Below are positions 28,366 through 41,200 of a stretch of 64,000 bases of DNA, piece after piece. Source of the stretch: Nephromyces sp. MM_2019 (lineage: Eukaryota > Apicomplexa > Aconoidasida > Nephromycida). A program made the position numbers and the translations under genes. Numbering within the stretch: position 1 is the stretch's first letter; every line of letters starts with the position of its first letter. Location of the stretch: positions 7,386 to 71,385 of the forward strand of contig JADHZB010001968.1 of NCBI GenBank assembly GCA_015657535.1. Reading direction: 5' to 3'. Under the pieces are notes generated by a model. It was given only the letters and a program-made list of their open reading frames with translations. It did no database searches and had not been told where the DNA came from.

Positions 28366-30378
28366 ATCTATTTATAAAAATGCCATACATACAACCAAAA
28401 AACTTCCTAACTGATTGTGAAATGTTATCTGATCGAACCTATTCATTTAAGATGGATCTTCTAAAGTAGATATGGCGACACGTCCAATACCTAAATCCAA
28501 TTTGTTCAATTACTTCTTAACTTCACTTTAAATTAGGGAATAATGCCATAATTTATGTTTTGATGAATTTATTTCAAATCAAGTTATTCCTCTTGATAAT
28601 CTGTGAGCAATTTTGATATGGTTAAAAGAAAATCATATTTGATTAAAACAGCTTTTAAAGCATGTTATTAAGAAGTCAAGGTAATCTATTTATCGAGGTA
28701 GATCTTATAATTTCAATGAAGAATTGTTCATTTTTAATTTGATTGGAATCAAAATATTTAGAAATGTTATCTTGGAGTTACTTTTCTTGTTTAGTAAGTT
28801 CGCGTGAACCGACTCCTTAATTATAAATGGATACTTAATACATGAGAGTTTCAATTCTTGTTCTATCTCAAATTCATGAAAATTCTAAATTCACAAAACG
28901 TATCCAAGTAAGATCTCGTGTGAACAAATTATCTCTTACAAAAGTTATGATATTTCTTTAGTGTTATGCAAAATTCAGAGTTATCAATTTTAATCTATTA
29001 CCAAATTTTTGGCATATAATTTAAATTTAAGCTCCTTTTTATCATACCAAACCCTGTGATTGTATCTAATCTTTCAACACATTTGCTTTTATATTCCTCG
29101 AAATGACTAACATAAGTCTCTTGACTGGAAACTATTCAAGTAGATCTAAATTTTCAAGATATAATTAATATCGACTCTATGTAATTTATATATTATACAG
29201 AAACAATACTAGGGAGTCACAACTATTCATATAAAAAATTATTCAAATATAACTTTTTAAGTTTCCATGTGATTCTAAAATCAAAGCCACAGGACTTTGA
29301 GACCTCATTTATAGAAAAATAAACAAGCAACACACTTTCTAAGCTAAAAATATCACTTACATATATGTATTAATGCTACACAGTGTAGATATAATATTTA
29401 TAATTTTAGTTATAGCCTTATGATCTCTTCCAAGGCAACAATACATGTATATATTGACTTTTCTCATTTAGTTAATTATTTGTGTTATAGTCTGTATGAA
29501 TTAATACCCTAACGGGATTTCCTTAATTCAAATTAGGATTATTTATATTATCATATCTACTGTTATTTAGAGTCTAAATTAGAAATAAAGCTATTGAAAA
29601 CATTTTATAGGATAAGAATCTTAATATTGTTGTATCATCTTTATCATCATTAAGTACTACTTTTTTTAATATAGCGTGTTAATTGTTATAAGTTGGATCC
29701 TTTGTAACAAGAAACAATAGATCTATTAACCTTTTTGTAACATCTAGAGCTTTAGATTGACCAATAAAAGCACTGTGTGAGATATCCATGTGTGTAAAAT
29801 TATTAAATGAATTTGGTTAAATGGCAATGACATATATTTGAATAATAGGCAACTATTTTGGTTAATAAAATTTTTGTTCGAGTTTATCAGAAGTTCAATT
29901 CAAACTGAGATATCTATAATTTTTTAATTTTCCGAAAACTCAAATAATAGTTCTTAATAAGAGATGGTTACATGGTAATTTTTAATGAACTTATAGCACA
30001 GATGAAAGCAGCTCCTCATTAATAAATACAAATTTACCTATTGTCATGCTAAGCTTACTAAGTATTTTATAAGCACTCATAAATGAGTTACTATTAACAG
30101 TGGTTTTTTTGATGAATAACATTAGGGAATGCAATATAAGTTCAGTGTAGAGCAAGCATCATTTAATTTACGCTTTGAATAGTAACAAAAAGTTATATTT
30201 CATGAAAAATTTAGGAGTATTTAATAGCATTTGGTAATCAGATTAATTGTTTATATGTATATCTGTGAGTTCTAAAGTGTCTCTCCAACTAAAAGAATTT
30301 AATGATTTATTTCTATGCGCTTGAAATATCATGATTTTAGATATATAGAGCTTTTAAATAAAAAAATGTAACACTTTA
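28366..30378. other. Intergenic, AT-rich
   Basis: About 2 kb with no supported coding exon on either strand; simple AT-rich sequence without microsatellite tracts. Confidence 0.5.
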
Positions 30379-32296
30379 TTATATTATTTTTAACTTTAAT
30401 TCTTTGTAGTTCTTGGAAAAATTTACCTAAAGTTGTATTAATGAAATTATAAATTTTTGATATGTTATTTAGATAATCAATAATTAGTAAATCGAATATA
30501 TGAAATTTCAATGTTTCAACAATGTAATTACCTTGTGCTTATCGAATAATTTAGTAAGAGATTCAATATAGCAAGACTTTAGCTGTTAAATATAAGATTT
30601 ATTTGCTCTTTAATGTTCAAAAGTTTATTCTACAAAATAAAAAATGGTACCTGTTCTAATTCGGTCTGGCTTGGGTTTTTAGTGTTTACAGTGACAACAG
30701 GTTTTCCTATAGCTAATTTAATCGGTGTTTTTATAGGCATCCAGCCATGAGTGGCCTGGAAAAGTCCTCTACCTTTTTAATAATTTGTAGAATCACAAAC
30801 AAAATAAAATGTTTCATAAGTATGTAAGTATATGGAAGTGATAGTCTTTGACAAACCAAATGAAAGTGGAACAGTGAATTGAAGAAATCTCTTGGTTAGG
30901 GCTGAGATATAGAAAAAAATTGAATTGTTTGAGACTTCGGAAACATTATAAAGGTTGTTCTCCCCGAAGGCGTAAACCTGATGGAATTGACAATAGATTT
31001 GAATTCTTATAAATTTTATCTCATAAAATTACCGGAATTAAAGCTGCACCTGTTTTGTATGCTAATTTGAGGAATCCATTCCGACTTTTTAAAACTAAGC
31101 TTCCTACTGTTCCACCATATAATGCTTCTTGGGCTCCCCCAACAAGTAAAATCACAGCATTTCCTTTCTTCCTAGAGTATATTTATTTTTTTATTTGATT
31201 GTGTTTGCTTATAATTTCAAACCCTTAATTAATTAGTTAAGTGTGAAGTGTATGAGAATAAAACCTAATTAACCTGTTTAAAAAGTTTTCTAATGATTTC
31301 GAATCACAAGAAATGAGCCCAAAAACCATCAAAATGTGGCATAAAAACGGGAGGTATAGATTTGTGTTAACTGTGGCTACTCGAAAGTTCAAATCTGAGT
31401 ATTAGTTGTATCCAAATTGTACAGTTGAATTTCATAAAATTTTGTGCTTATAGGAAATTTTACAAGATATAAATACTTGGGAATTTCTTTCTAATTTCCT
31501 TGTTAATGGCAGCAAAATAGATTAAGCTGCTGAAACCTAGGATTCCATGCTAAATAGAGTGGTTGGTTGAGTATTGATTACTAATTTGTAAATGTTTCAT
31601 ATCAGATATTATGTAAATTCGTATTACGGAATATTAATAAGTTTAGGTGTAAATCAAAGATATTCTAACCGGATGGTAAGCAAAAAGATAGCAATATTTT
31701 GAATTAATTTCGGCTTGTGTAGGCTCACAGGCCAATTTAGCTGGGAAATAACTTGCTAGGTAACTCCAGATATTGGCAGTTCTTAGCTGATTATAAATAT
31801 TTATATATACATGAATACGTTAAAGGTTATAGAGTTGAATTAGCTGTCATGTAGTAAATTATCAATTATCTGAAAGGATACATTGGTATGCGTTATTATC
31901 TCTTTGATGAGTGATTGCAAATTATAAAAGACCATCAAAAATGATTTGAAACAGATTGAATTATAAGCTTAATAATTATCAACTTTTAATAACCTTTTTA
32001 ATTGCTAAATCTCCAGTGCCTCGGTAGCTTGAAAAAAGGCAAAAAGTTGTATAAGGAATATAAAACCACCATGTGTGGCTTAAACAAATCATGCAACCAA
32101 GGTTTAGCCATAGGGTCAATGGCAGGGCATACGAAATTATAAAAATTAAAAGATTTTCTTTAATACACTTTGGTGAATTCCATGGTAATGGGTCCCATTT
32201 AAAACCTAAAAGTATTGCCATGACAAATTGATAAATCAATAGTGCAATCAAGGAGTAGTATAGGTAGTTAATTGGGTCTAAGAACATGATTATCAA
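30379..32296 (-). CDS. DGAT2-family diacylglycerol acyltransferase
   Basis: DGAT2-type enzymes make triacylglycerol from diacylglycerol and acyl-CoA at the ER. Nine exons agree in phase: 32296-31994, 31786-31670, 31549-31477, 31394-31274, 31171-31033, 30977-30857, 30766-30651, 30582-30532 and 30426-30379, giving about 362 residues, the normal length. Signatures are the YHPHG motif split across an intron (AYHP|HGILGF), KKFP, the glycine block AVILLVGGAQEALYG, the RNGFLKLAYKTGAALIP block, the YAFGENN block (family: FGEN) and the C-terminal GKPVVTVNTKNPSQTELEQ with ELKLKII. The N-terminus has two or three hydrophobic segments (YYSLIALLIYQFVMAILLGF and others), as expected for ER insertion. An alternative ATG lies at 32287. 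Whether it uses diacylglycerol or another acceptor cannot be told from sequence. Confidence 0.88.
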
Positions 32297-34750
32297 TTGT
32301 TAAACTGTTTTGATCTCCTAAAAATTTCCGCTAACAAGGTTCCAAGTTGGCATCTTAGGTGAATTTTTTCATATAATAGTTTGTGTTAAAGAGTAGTTAG
32401 TACATGCCTAATGAATATCGGGATTTAATTTACTAACAGATATATAATAAAGCGATATATGCAGATAGCCGCCCTAAATGTCAAGCTAGTTTTTTAAGTG
32501 TTGTTTATTTTTTACAAATAATCATATCATTTTTTATGCGGTATTTATGGCTGTAATCTAAAGTATAAAAGGTTGGGTAGGAAATGCTTTTGTTCTAATA
32601 CACTTGGAGCCAAACAAATTTTCAATTTAAAGATTTAGACATAGAAGGGAGTGCACTGTGGGTTATTTAATTTAATTTGCTTGCTTCTAAAATATTTTTT
32701 ATACATGCTTATTTACTCATAAAGCCCAATCTTTATATTGTATGTCTAGCAGGAGGAATATTATTTATATAGATTTTTTAGTATATATAGTAGTTTTTCA
32801 CTTGATTACCAAAGTGAATAAATAACAGTATCAAGTTTCGCATGAGTGTTAATGATATCCAGATTTATACAATCAAACATGTAACTTTACACTGGAATTC
32901 AGTGATTTGCAATTAATGGTTGTAAATTAAAACATTTGGGATCAACTTTTTAACATGTTCATTTTTGTTCAATATGTTTAGGGAAAAGTGGATAAAATTT
33001 GAGCCTGTCCTAATTTTAATTTTAGAATATAACTTTTTTAAAGCTTGTTTTAAGACTTTCGAATTTTTGGGCCTTTTAGGGAAACATTCCTTGAATATTT
33101 CTTATTATTTTTAATCAATTTTCAATAAATTTACTGCATCCTATAAGGAAGTTACATATCTAGATAGCAATTATTTGACGTCATAAAAACTAATTACAAA
33201 ATTCATCATAATTTGTAATGTGATAAAACCGAAATTTAATGAAATCATAAAATTAATTAGCTTTGAGGAATCTTTCAAATTTTTCTAATTGAATTTCTGA
33301 TATAAAAAATTCAAATTTTTCAATTCAACCATTTGATATCCAAAGATCATTTTCCCAATTTACACCCTGAAGAGTAAAAGTACAAACTTACCTAACCATG
33401 TCTTGAGTAATGAAATATATACTGTTGGCAAATCTCAAACCAGCGTTTATATAATACCCAAATTTCATCAGGAATTTAATAATTTACATATTTCTATTAA
33501 TACATTGAGTATTTTATATATTCTACTAAGGAGTCAAATTATTTTCTTACTTTCATCAAAAGTGGATACAATTTGCACATTAAGGAACTAGATAAATAAC
33601 AAATTACCATCAATTTACTCAGATACTTATGTGCTTCCATCGAGAAATTAAGTAATATAAAAGACTAAGATATAGAGATTTTTGATGGTAACTTTTGAGA
33701 TAGATCTGAATATGATTTTGAGCTATTTAATAATTCACATATAATATAAACTTTTCCAACTCTATCAAGATGTAATCTAGTTGAATACATATCACAACAA
33801 GCATTGTTTAGGGCTCATTTATTTTTAATTTTTACTTTTTATACCTTTAGTTTGATAAATATATTTGCTTGAGGATCTTTATCCAAATTTTGTCATAAAA
33901 TTTAGAATTAATTGTTTAATGATTTGAAGATTTTTGATAAATTATTACCTATTGAATTTTTTAATAAATATCGAAATCCTTGAAAGCAGCTTAACAGTGA
34001 GAAAAAACAGCAAGCAACTAAAATTTGGAAAAAAATTAAAGCTATGTTTCTTCTAGCTTTCTTCAAATAGATCATAACTATTATAAATTAAAACAAAACC
34101 TCGATTCATACCCAAAAAGTACTCATTTTTGAAATATATATAATGAACAAGTTAACTTCATACACAACAAGGGTCCAATTTACGTCATTAGTTAATGCGA
34201 AGCTATTTCACACCCAAATTAACTATTGAGTAGCCCGAAACAATCTAAATGCTAAGTCTAGACGACAACTAAGATAACAATTTTAAGTTTTGTACATTAA
34301 GTTCAAGTTGAATTACATAGTTAAAAATTACTCAGATGAATTTATTTCTTAATTATTGATACCCATCACAAGCTTTAATGATTTGAATGTCTTTATCAAA
34401 CCTATTTGATTCAATCTCATCAAATTTATCAAATCGTGTATTGCATGTCCGTTAAATCTGAGACAGTTTGCTTTTTTTAATAAACCTTTTCTCGGATTTA
34501 TTAAGTATGAGTAACATTATTATTTGCAAGGCATTCCTTAACCTTTTCAAATAAGTCAACCCAAAATAAATAGCAACTCAACAAGGAGTTTATTAATAAT
34601 CAAGTCAATTCAGCCGATGGGTCAAGCCTTTTCAAAAGTACTTATGCAGTTATGTCCTCAAGAGCTGTGACAATTTAGCATTGCTTTAAAAGATTGATTA
34701 CACCTTCCTGCTCTAGTCAACTAACTTTGTCTCATCTTCTTCAAGCCAGG
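32297..34750. other. Intergenic, AT-rich
   Basis: About 2.4 kb between divergent genes. A 62-codon plus-strand frame at 33403 has no convincing features. Short additional 5' exons of the nucleoporin gene could hide here. Confidence 0.5.
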
Positions 34751-36688
34751 ATGAACTTCCATAGCTCATACCCAAACGGCATGGTAAGCTGAATTGTTTT
34801 CAATTGGGGACTACCTAGCTGTCTCATGTACTTCTACTCCTTTCAAACGAATAATTTGTAATAACACTTATGTTTTAAATGCTGAATGCATTGATAAAAA
34901 GATGAATAACTTATGCATCGAATTGTTGCTTAGAGTTTACTATACACTCTTTCATTATGAGCACTAAATACTAAGTAAACTTCATTAATTAGGCCTTTTT
35001 TCATAATTGAATGATCCCTAGCTATTCCCTTAAATAAAATTTTATTGTAGATTTATTTGATTAGCATATCAATAAGAAACTTGCACATAATTCAATTTTT
35101 TTTTCTTTGTTCCTTATTTTCAGAAATCAAGCCGAAAGCAAATTGGTATGTCGTTATTTCTCTTTAATCACATAATACTATATTTTATAGCTTAGGGATT
35201 GAATTTTTATTAATAAGGCTACAATTACATCTATACAATATATACCAATTTGAGCTATTCTAACAATATTTACACATCTACGTTATATACTTCGAAAAAT
35301 CCATTCGTTGATAAAAGCAATACATCAAAATACACACTAATTAATCAGTGTTATAATGATTTAGGAAACACCTACCTACTTTATTATCCTTAAATCTATC
35401 AATCAATAACAAATTATTAAATCTATTCAGGTAGATGGGTTACCTTAACATCCATACACCCTGATGAGATAAGCCATTACAGGGCATATCTGGAAAACAA
35501 TATTGCACCTATATGTGATTGGGGTAAACTATATTTGATTAGTTTGAAGCAGGATAAATGAGCAATTGATGAGCTTGTGTAACTTTTCAAGAAGGCTCAG
35601 CTTTTTTCGACTACTAATTCTTTGTTTGATCAAATTACATAGCTATTTAATTAGATTTATCTTTTTATTATGTGTTGATCTTGGATGGACATATCTCACA
35701 AATCATATTTATAAGTACTGACTCATTTTAGCCTTTAAACATAATAAGTTAATTCACGAATTTTTCCTAACTATCTTTTTTGTTATTTCCACTTCCAGTA
35801 TATCAAATCGACGAGCCAAGCCCAAAATACCACTTGTGGTTAGCTTATTTTTAATCTAATTCATATCTATTGATAGAAATTGACCAACATTGTGTATGAG
35901 ATTAAATTTTTGATGAAGTATTAGAATTTATAACAAACTTTCAATTATGATTTCTTATAAAGCAATGACATAATCATATGAGCTAAACTCAATTGAGCCA
36001 TCACTTATAATTTTTTACAATTACAGTTTTAAGAATGAAGCACTCGCAATGAAAGCGTAAGAATTATATATAAATAAAATAACTATTATCTAATATTTAA
36101 TATGTTTATATTATCAACAATTCAGATTAAGCATGAATGGCATAAAGGTAGATTCATTGATTATGAATATTCAACAGTGTAATGATCAAGTAAGGTCTAG
36201 TTATATACATCGTCTTATCAATCTAAGACATCCATGATTTAGCCAAACTCAGTTATTGATAATAAACTATATAGTAACATCTATTATAACTTTATATTCG
36301 TTTAGGCAATAATTGATCGAAAGATACCAAATGAACAAGATGCTTTAGACTGGTCTCTTTCCGATGATAATTCTAAATCGATATATGTTTTAAAAGTAAT
36401 TCCATTTCTTTTGAAATTTGTTTTGGTTAATGCTTTATAAATCAATTACTAAAATATTGATTACTTCTATTTGACTAAACACAATATGCACGGATTCAAT
36501 GACGAAAGTATAATATACATATATGTACATATAATTAATTCTATACTTTTGAATCAATAAACATATGTCTTATATGTACAATTTGCAAACACAATTTTGT
36601 TTACTTATTATAGAGATACAAGCCCATAAGAGAATTTCTTGAGAGTATATTATCCTGGATAATTGATCGATTAATTTGTACCAAATAA
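34751..36688 (+). CDS. NUP35/NUP53-like nucleoporin (MPPN RRM domain)
   Basis: Eight small exons join in phase: 34751-34783, 35124-35145, 35431-35523, 35799-35838, 36027-36056, 36126-36189, 36306-36395 and 36614-36688 (TAA), giving about 148 residues. The middle resembles the dimerising MPPN/RRM-like domain of Nup35/Nup53: GRWVTLTSIHPDEISHYRAY, then YHLWCFKNEALAMKALSMNG and a short strand SLIMNIQQC. The C-terminus ends in a short amphipathic helix (FLESILSWIIDRLICTK), placed like the membrane-binding helix of Nup53 at the nuclear pore. It is shorter than the animal and yeast proteins, lacking a long N-terminal region; extra upstream exons may be missed. The assignment rests on pattern and layout, not on a database search. 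Confidence 0.6.
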
Positions 36689-38256
36689 ATTTTCAAAAGT
36701 TCTCAAATTTGGCCAAGATGAAATTTTGTTTGAAATAGTAAGAATAATCAGTTTTTAATTCATTTTCAAAAATAAATTCTTTTTAATTTGAATGTGTAAT
36801 CAATTAAAACAAAGAAATAATCTTCCTAAAGCTAACTTTATTGAATCCTAATTTAGATTTCCAATGCTTTCAAATGAGAGTTATATAATTTGAAATATTA
36901 CACATTTCACAAGATCATATATTTTCCATTTAATTTAAGAAAATTAGCTGAATCAAATTAAAATATAAAACAGGATGTGTTTATCTCATACTAACACATT
37001 TGTATGTGTGTTTAGATGTGCAAATGAGAAATGTGTGAATACCAAACTCATTTTTTTGTGTGTACGTATACAAATAGAGATTCTATAACACTCAACTGAT
37101 GTCTGAGTATGTGCGTGTGCAAATGAAACTTCTGTAAAAACCAGCTGACACTAGTGTGTGTCTGTCATGAAAAAGGTTCAAGTAGTAATCAATCGAAATG
37201 TATATAAATTAAACTTTGATGAGGCTGAATTATATAATTTCACAAATTGATCTATTGAGGCTACCATTTGTTCATCCTCTTGTATTGTCAGATTCTTACT
37301 TTTGTTAACCACCCTAGCATTTTAGTATGTAAAGCTTAGTAAATATACATCTGCTTGTGCTACATTAGCTTTATACAATCAAAGTATTATTTAAATAGGA
37401 TATTATCTAAGCCACATTTATTTTTGTTTTCATTACTAAGATAAGTATACTTATATTTATCAATTTTATTTGAAGTAATTAAAAAACTAAAAATAATCTG
37501 AAACCTTATTTGAAATAGTTATTTGACTATACCTTAAGCATACAATATAATGTTATTAATACAAATTAATAAATTTTTATACAAAATATATATGAGATAT
37601 GATGTAAATAATTAACTGTGAAAGTACTAAATTTAAACCAAGTTCAATCAACTTTCATACATATCCAGGATATATGATTAATAGATGGTTTCAATTGCTA
37701 AGTGATGCATAAATCTATGATATTTATTTTCATTGATATATTCGATATTTAAATTGGGAAAATTTGAAAACAGCAAACGCCTAGCTGTTGAAGAAATAAG
37801 TTTGTAAGAAAATGATAAAGCTTACCAAGTTTTACACCTAAAATTAAATCTAAATACCACATTTATAAATACTAATATTCCGTTTTGGGAAATTAGTAAC
37901 AAGTGGGTATATATTTATTATATGAATATATGAAGCAATAAAGACTATCTACTTCATTCCAAATTTTATTAAGAAAGCTTATATCTCAACTTTATGTGAA
38001 TAATTTGTTAAGATATACACACAATTATGTGGTAAAATTAGTAAATATATACACAAATGATTATACATACAAATACTAGTTAGAGACAAATTAGACTCTG
38101 AATTGATAAAGCACACAAAAACAAAAATAGAAACAGTAACACTATATATAGAACTATATATACATATTTATATATACATAAATCTTAAAACATCCACACA
38201 ATTTGTTATTTCTAAAGTGTCTAATTAACAATATCAGATAAATCCATACAATTATA
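36689..38256. other. Intergenic, AT-rich
   Basis: No supported gene. A small GT-containing minisatellite lies at 37000-37170. The remainder is simple AT-rich DNA. Confidence 0.5.
37000..37170. repeat. Degenerate ~60-bp minisatellite
   Basis: Three diverged copies share a GTG(C/T)-rich lead, then (G)TGCAAATGAGA or TACAAATAGAGA and a following ACCAACTGA-like end. This is one of few GT-rich spots right of 21 kb. Confidence 0.5.
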
Positions 38257-41200
38257 ATGGACACACCAAACTATGGAGAAAAAAGAAACTCAGCCACTAA
38301 ACAAGTTAGTAAAAGATTAGATGAAGCACAACTTATAAAGGATGCTTCCCTGTATTCTGAGCAGTCCAATTTTTATATATATTTACCTACATATTTACAC
38401 ATATAAACACAGACACTTGTACTGAAACAAAGACACTCTGTGTACATTACAATATAACACACAAGCACATATATGTATATAACCAACAAAGACACCTACT
38501 CACACCTCGACATTTTGAACATCCCACACATATTAACGACACCATGCACTCACATACATGAGCAAATTAATGCACATAAACAAACACACATTCGTACCTT
38601 AACAAACCCAAGACAATATCACAACCAAAGATATATTTTGTAAATCCATCACGCTTACATATATATAGATATACATATATAAGATGACACACATAGACTC
38701 AAAGCATACTTTAGCAACTCAAAACATCTTATTACCACACACAAAGTAAACTTACCAAACATGTAACAATTGCTTAGCTCATCATTGCTAATACTTATTC
38801 CAAAATTTGAACATCTCATATCAGTATAAACACACAAGAACATTGAATAACATACAAATTGTAAATCCTGTATCTAAGGATTTCTCAGCCACAAAAAAAT
38901 ACTTTTGTTGCTATACATACATTGATCAAGTTGCATAATATAATATCAAATAAATATAAATGCTCAGCACAAGGAATAATTTTCTTTTATTTATTAAATC
39001 TAGAGATACAAATCACACTTTCAAACACATGTATGAATACGTACTTTCCTTTTCCAACACTCAACAAAGCATTTAAAATTGATCACTATGACTATATTAT
39101 ATAAATTATAATGAATTTTATTAATAATTCACCAAATTCATATATAATTGTAAAAACTAATGAAACAAATCCATATTAAATCCAACTCAATTACTATAAT
39201 ATTTGTTTGATAATATCAAAAAAGCATATCTATAAGGATTCCAACTACTTTATATCCAAAAATTTGATGCAAGTTGATATACATTTTTAGTCACATTTGT
39301 ATCCAATATGTGATTATGTGTGTATAGGAAAATAAAATTAGCTGATCCTGATAATGAGGATCATGAGCCTCAATCTAAATCGCTTGGTATAGCCCTTGTA
39401 AGAGCCCCTTTTATGCAACTATTGACTGTTGATGAGGGACCCAAGATATTATTTAGGCCTTTCAAGAGTCCTCTTGAAGGTCACACACCTGGTAATGACA
39501 TTTATTACTTCCTTTTTATCCACCCTAATGTTGAGGTCAATATTTTCATATGTTATTAGGACTGAGCAAAATATCAATGAAGATGACCTTGGGTTGTAAA
39601 CCGCGTGCCTCACAAGTATTTAGAAGCTTACCAACCCAATTTAAGTCTCCACCAATACTAAATAATCAAGAAACACACATACACAATGAAAACCCACTAA
39701 TTCTATTTTCTCCAATTGATGAAAATGATAGCCGTTTAAAAATTGAAGTTGATCCCTTACTAACAACGTACTCATATGGATATATAAAACTTGAATTTGT
39801 TAATCTATGAATTTAGCATATGATGTGTAATTGACACTATATATATTTCTCAAACATGTTTTTATTCAAGATTATTGATACATATATATATAACTCACCA
39901 CCAAGCATATATATGATACTCTAATCAATAACTGATATAAATGGTGAAAACACTTCATATATAAATACCAATCTAAGATGATCAATAATATATACCAGCA
40001 TATTTATTAAGTGTAATATAACAATTTTTGGATATTCAAACAAATTACAGAAGATTAAGAGAGCATCAAAGGCTAGGTGTACAATTTATATTTGATTGTA
40101 TGATGGGGATAAAAGATTTTTGTGGTGAAGGGTGTATCCTAGCTGATGATATGGGTAATATCTGATAATCTTATTTAATTTTTCAACAACTCTGGGAGCA
40201 AATACAAAGTCTTAAACTCCTCATTTACATTCTAATCCATTAATAGGTCTTGGAAAAACTCTACAAAGTATAACAGTTATGTGGACACTGTTAAACCAAG
40301 GTTTCTATGGTGGGCCTGGTAAGGAAAATTTGTTAAATAATAAACATCTTGGCAATCTTAGATATTTTATATGAACTCATCAAAATCATTTACTTACACC
40401 TTCAAAATCAAATATTTACATCTTCTTCCCAAGCTGTACAGAGATGTGTTATAATTTGCCCAGCCAGTTTGGTAAATAATTGGGCTGCAGAAATAGAAAA
40501 ATGGCTGCAAGGGAAATGCCCAACTACAGTTGTTGCTGACTCATCTAAAGATAAGGTTGTCTCCAAGTTTCTGGGCTTTCGTTATGATAAGAAGGTGATA
40601 AGATTTATTATGTATTATAGCATATACAATTTAATTGATACCTTTTCTCTTTAAGAATGTATTTAAACAGTGTGTCTTTTTTAGATATTTTTACATAAAA
40701 TTTGTATATTTAAGCAAAATTAATAATTTTCACAGTCAAAAGTATTGATTACTTCTTACGAAACTTTTCGAATGCATGTGGAAAAGCTTGAAAATGTACC
40801 CATTGAACTTATTATTTGTGATGAAGCACATAGTAAGTATTAAAATTTTCATAAAATTACCTAAGCCAATCACTATAAATGTTTTATCTTTGAATTATCA
40901 TTTTATAATTGTTGAGCTTACTATTAATGTATTGAAACTTATTAGAAATAAAATTTCCAACTAAATTTTTACAAAGAAATCAAACAAATATATTTATCTA
41001 CATATATATTTAACTACATATATATTTAACTACATACACAAAATACACAATTTTATAAAATCATTTGATTAAAAACAGAAATTGATTGATTTATATTGTC
41101 ATATCATTAGGGCTAAAGAATGACCGTACAAAAACGGCTATTGCTATATCACAATTAACTGCAAGAAAGCGCTTACTTATCTCGGGCACACCTATCCAAG

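Noticed and set aside
30329..30511. 60-codon minus-strand frame as the last DGAT2 exon
   Set aside because: The phase from the preceding exon selects another frame, which ends at 30379 with the family-like ELKLKII tail.
31464..31549. DGAT2 exon ending at GTAAAAT (31463)
   Set aside because: That donor gives a phase that hits a stop in the next exon; the donor at 31476 keeps the frame and family similarity.
33403..33591. 62-codon plus-strand frame
   Set aside because: No splice support, no recognisable sequence, and composition typical of AT-rich spacer.
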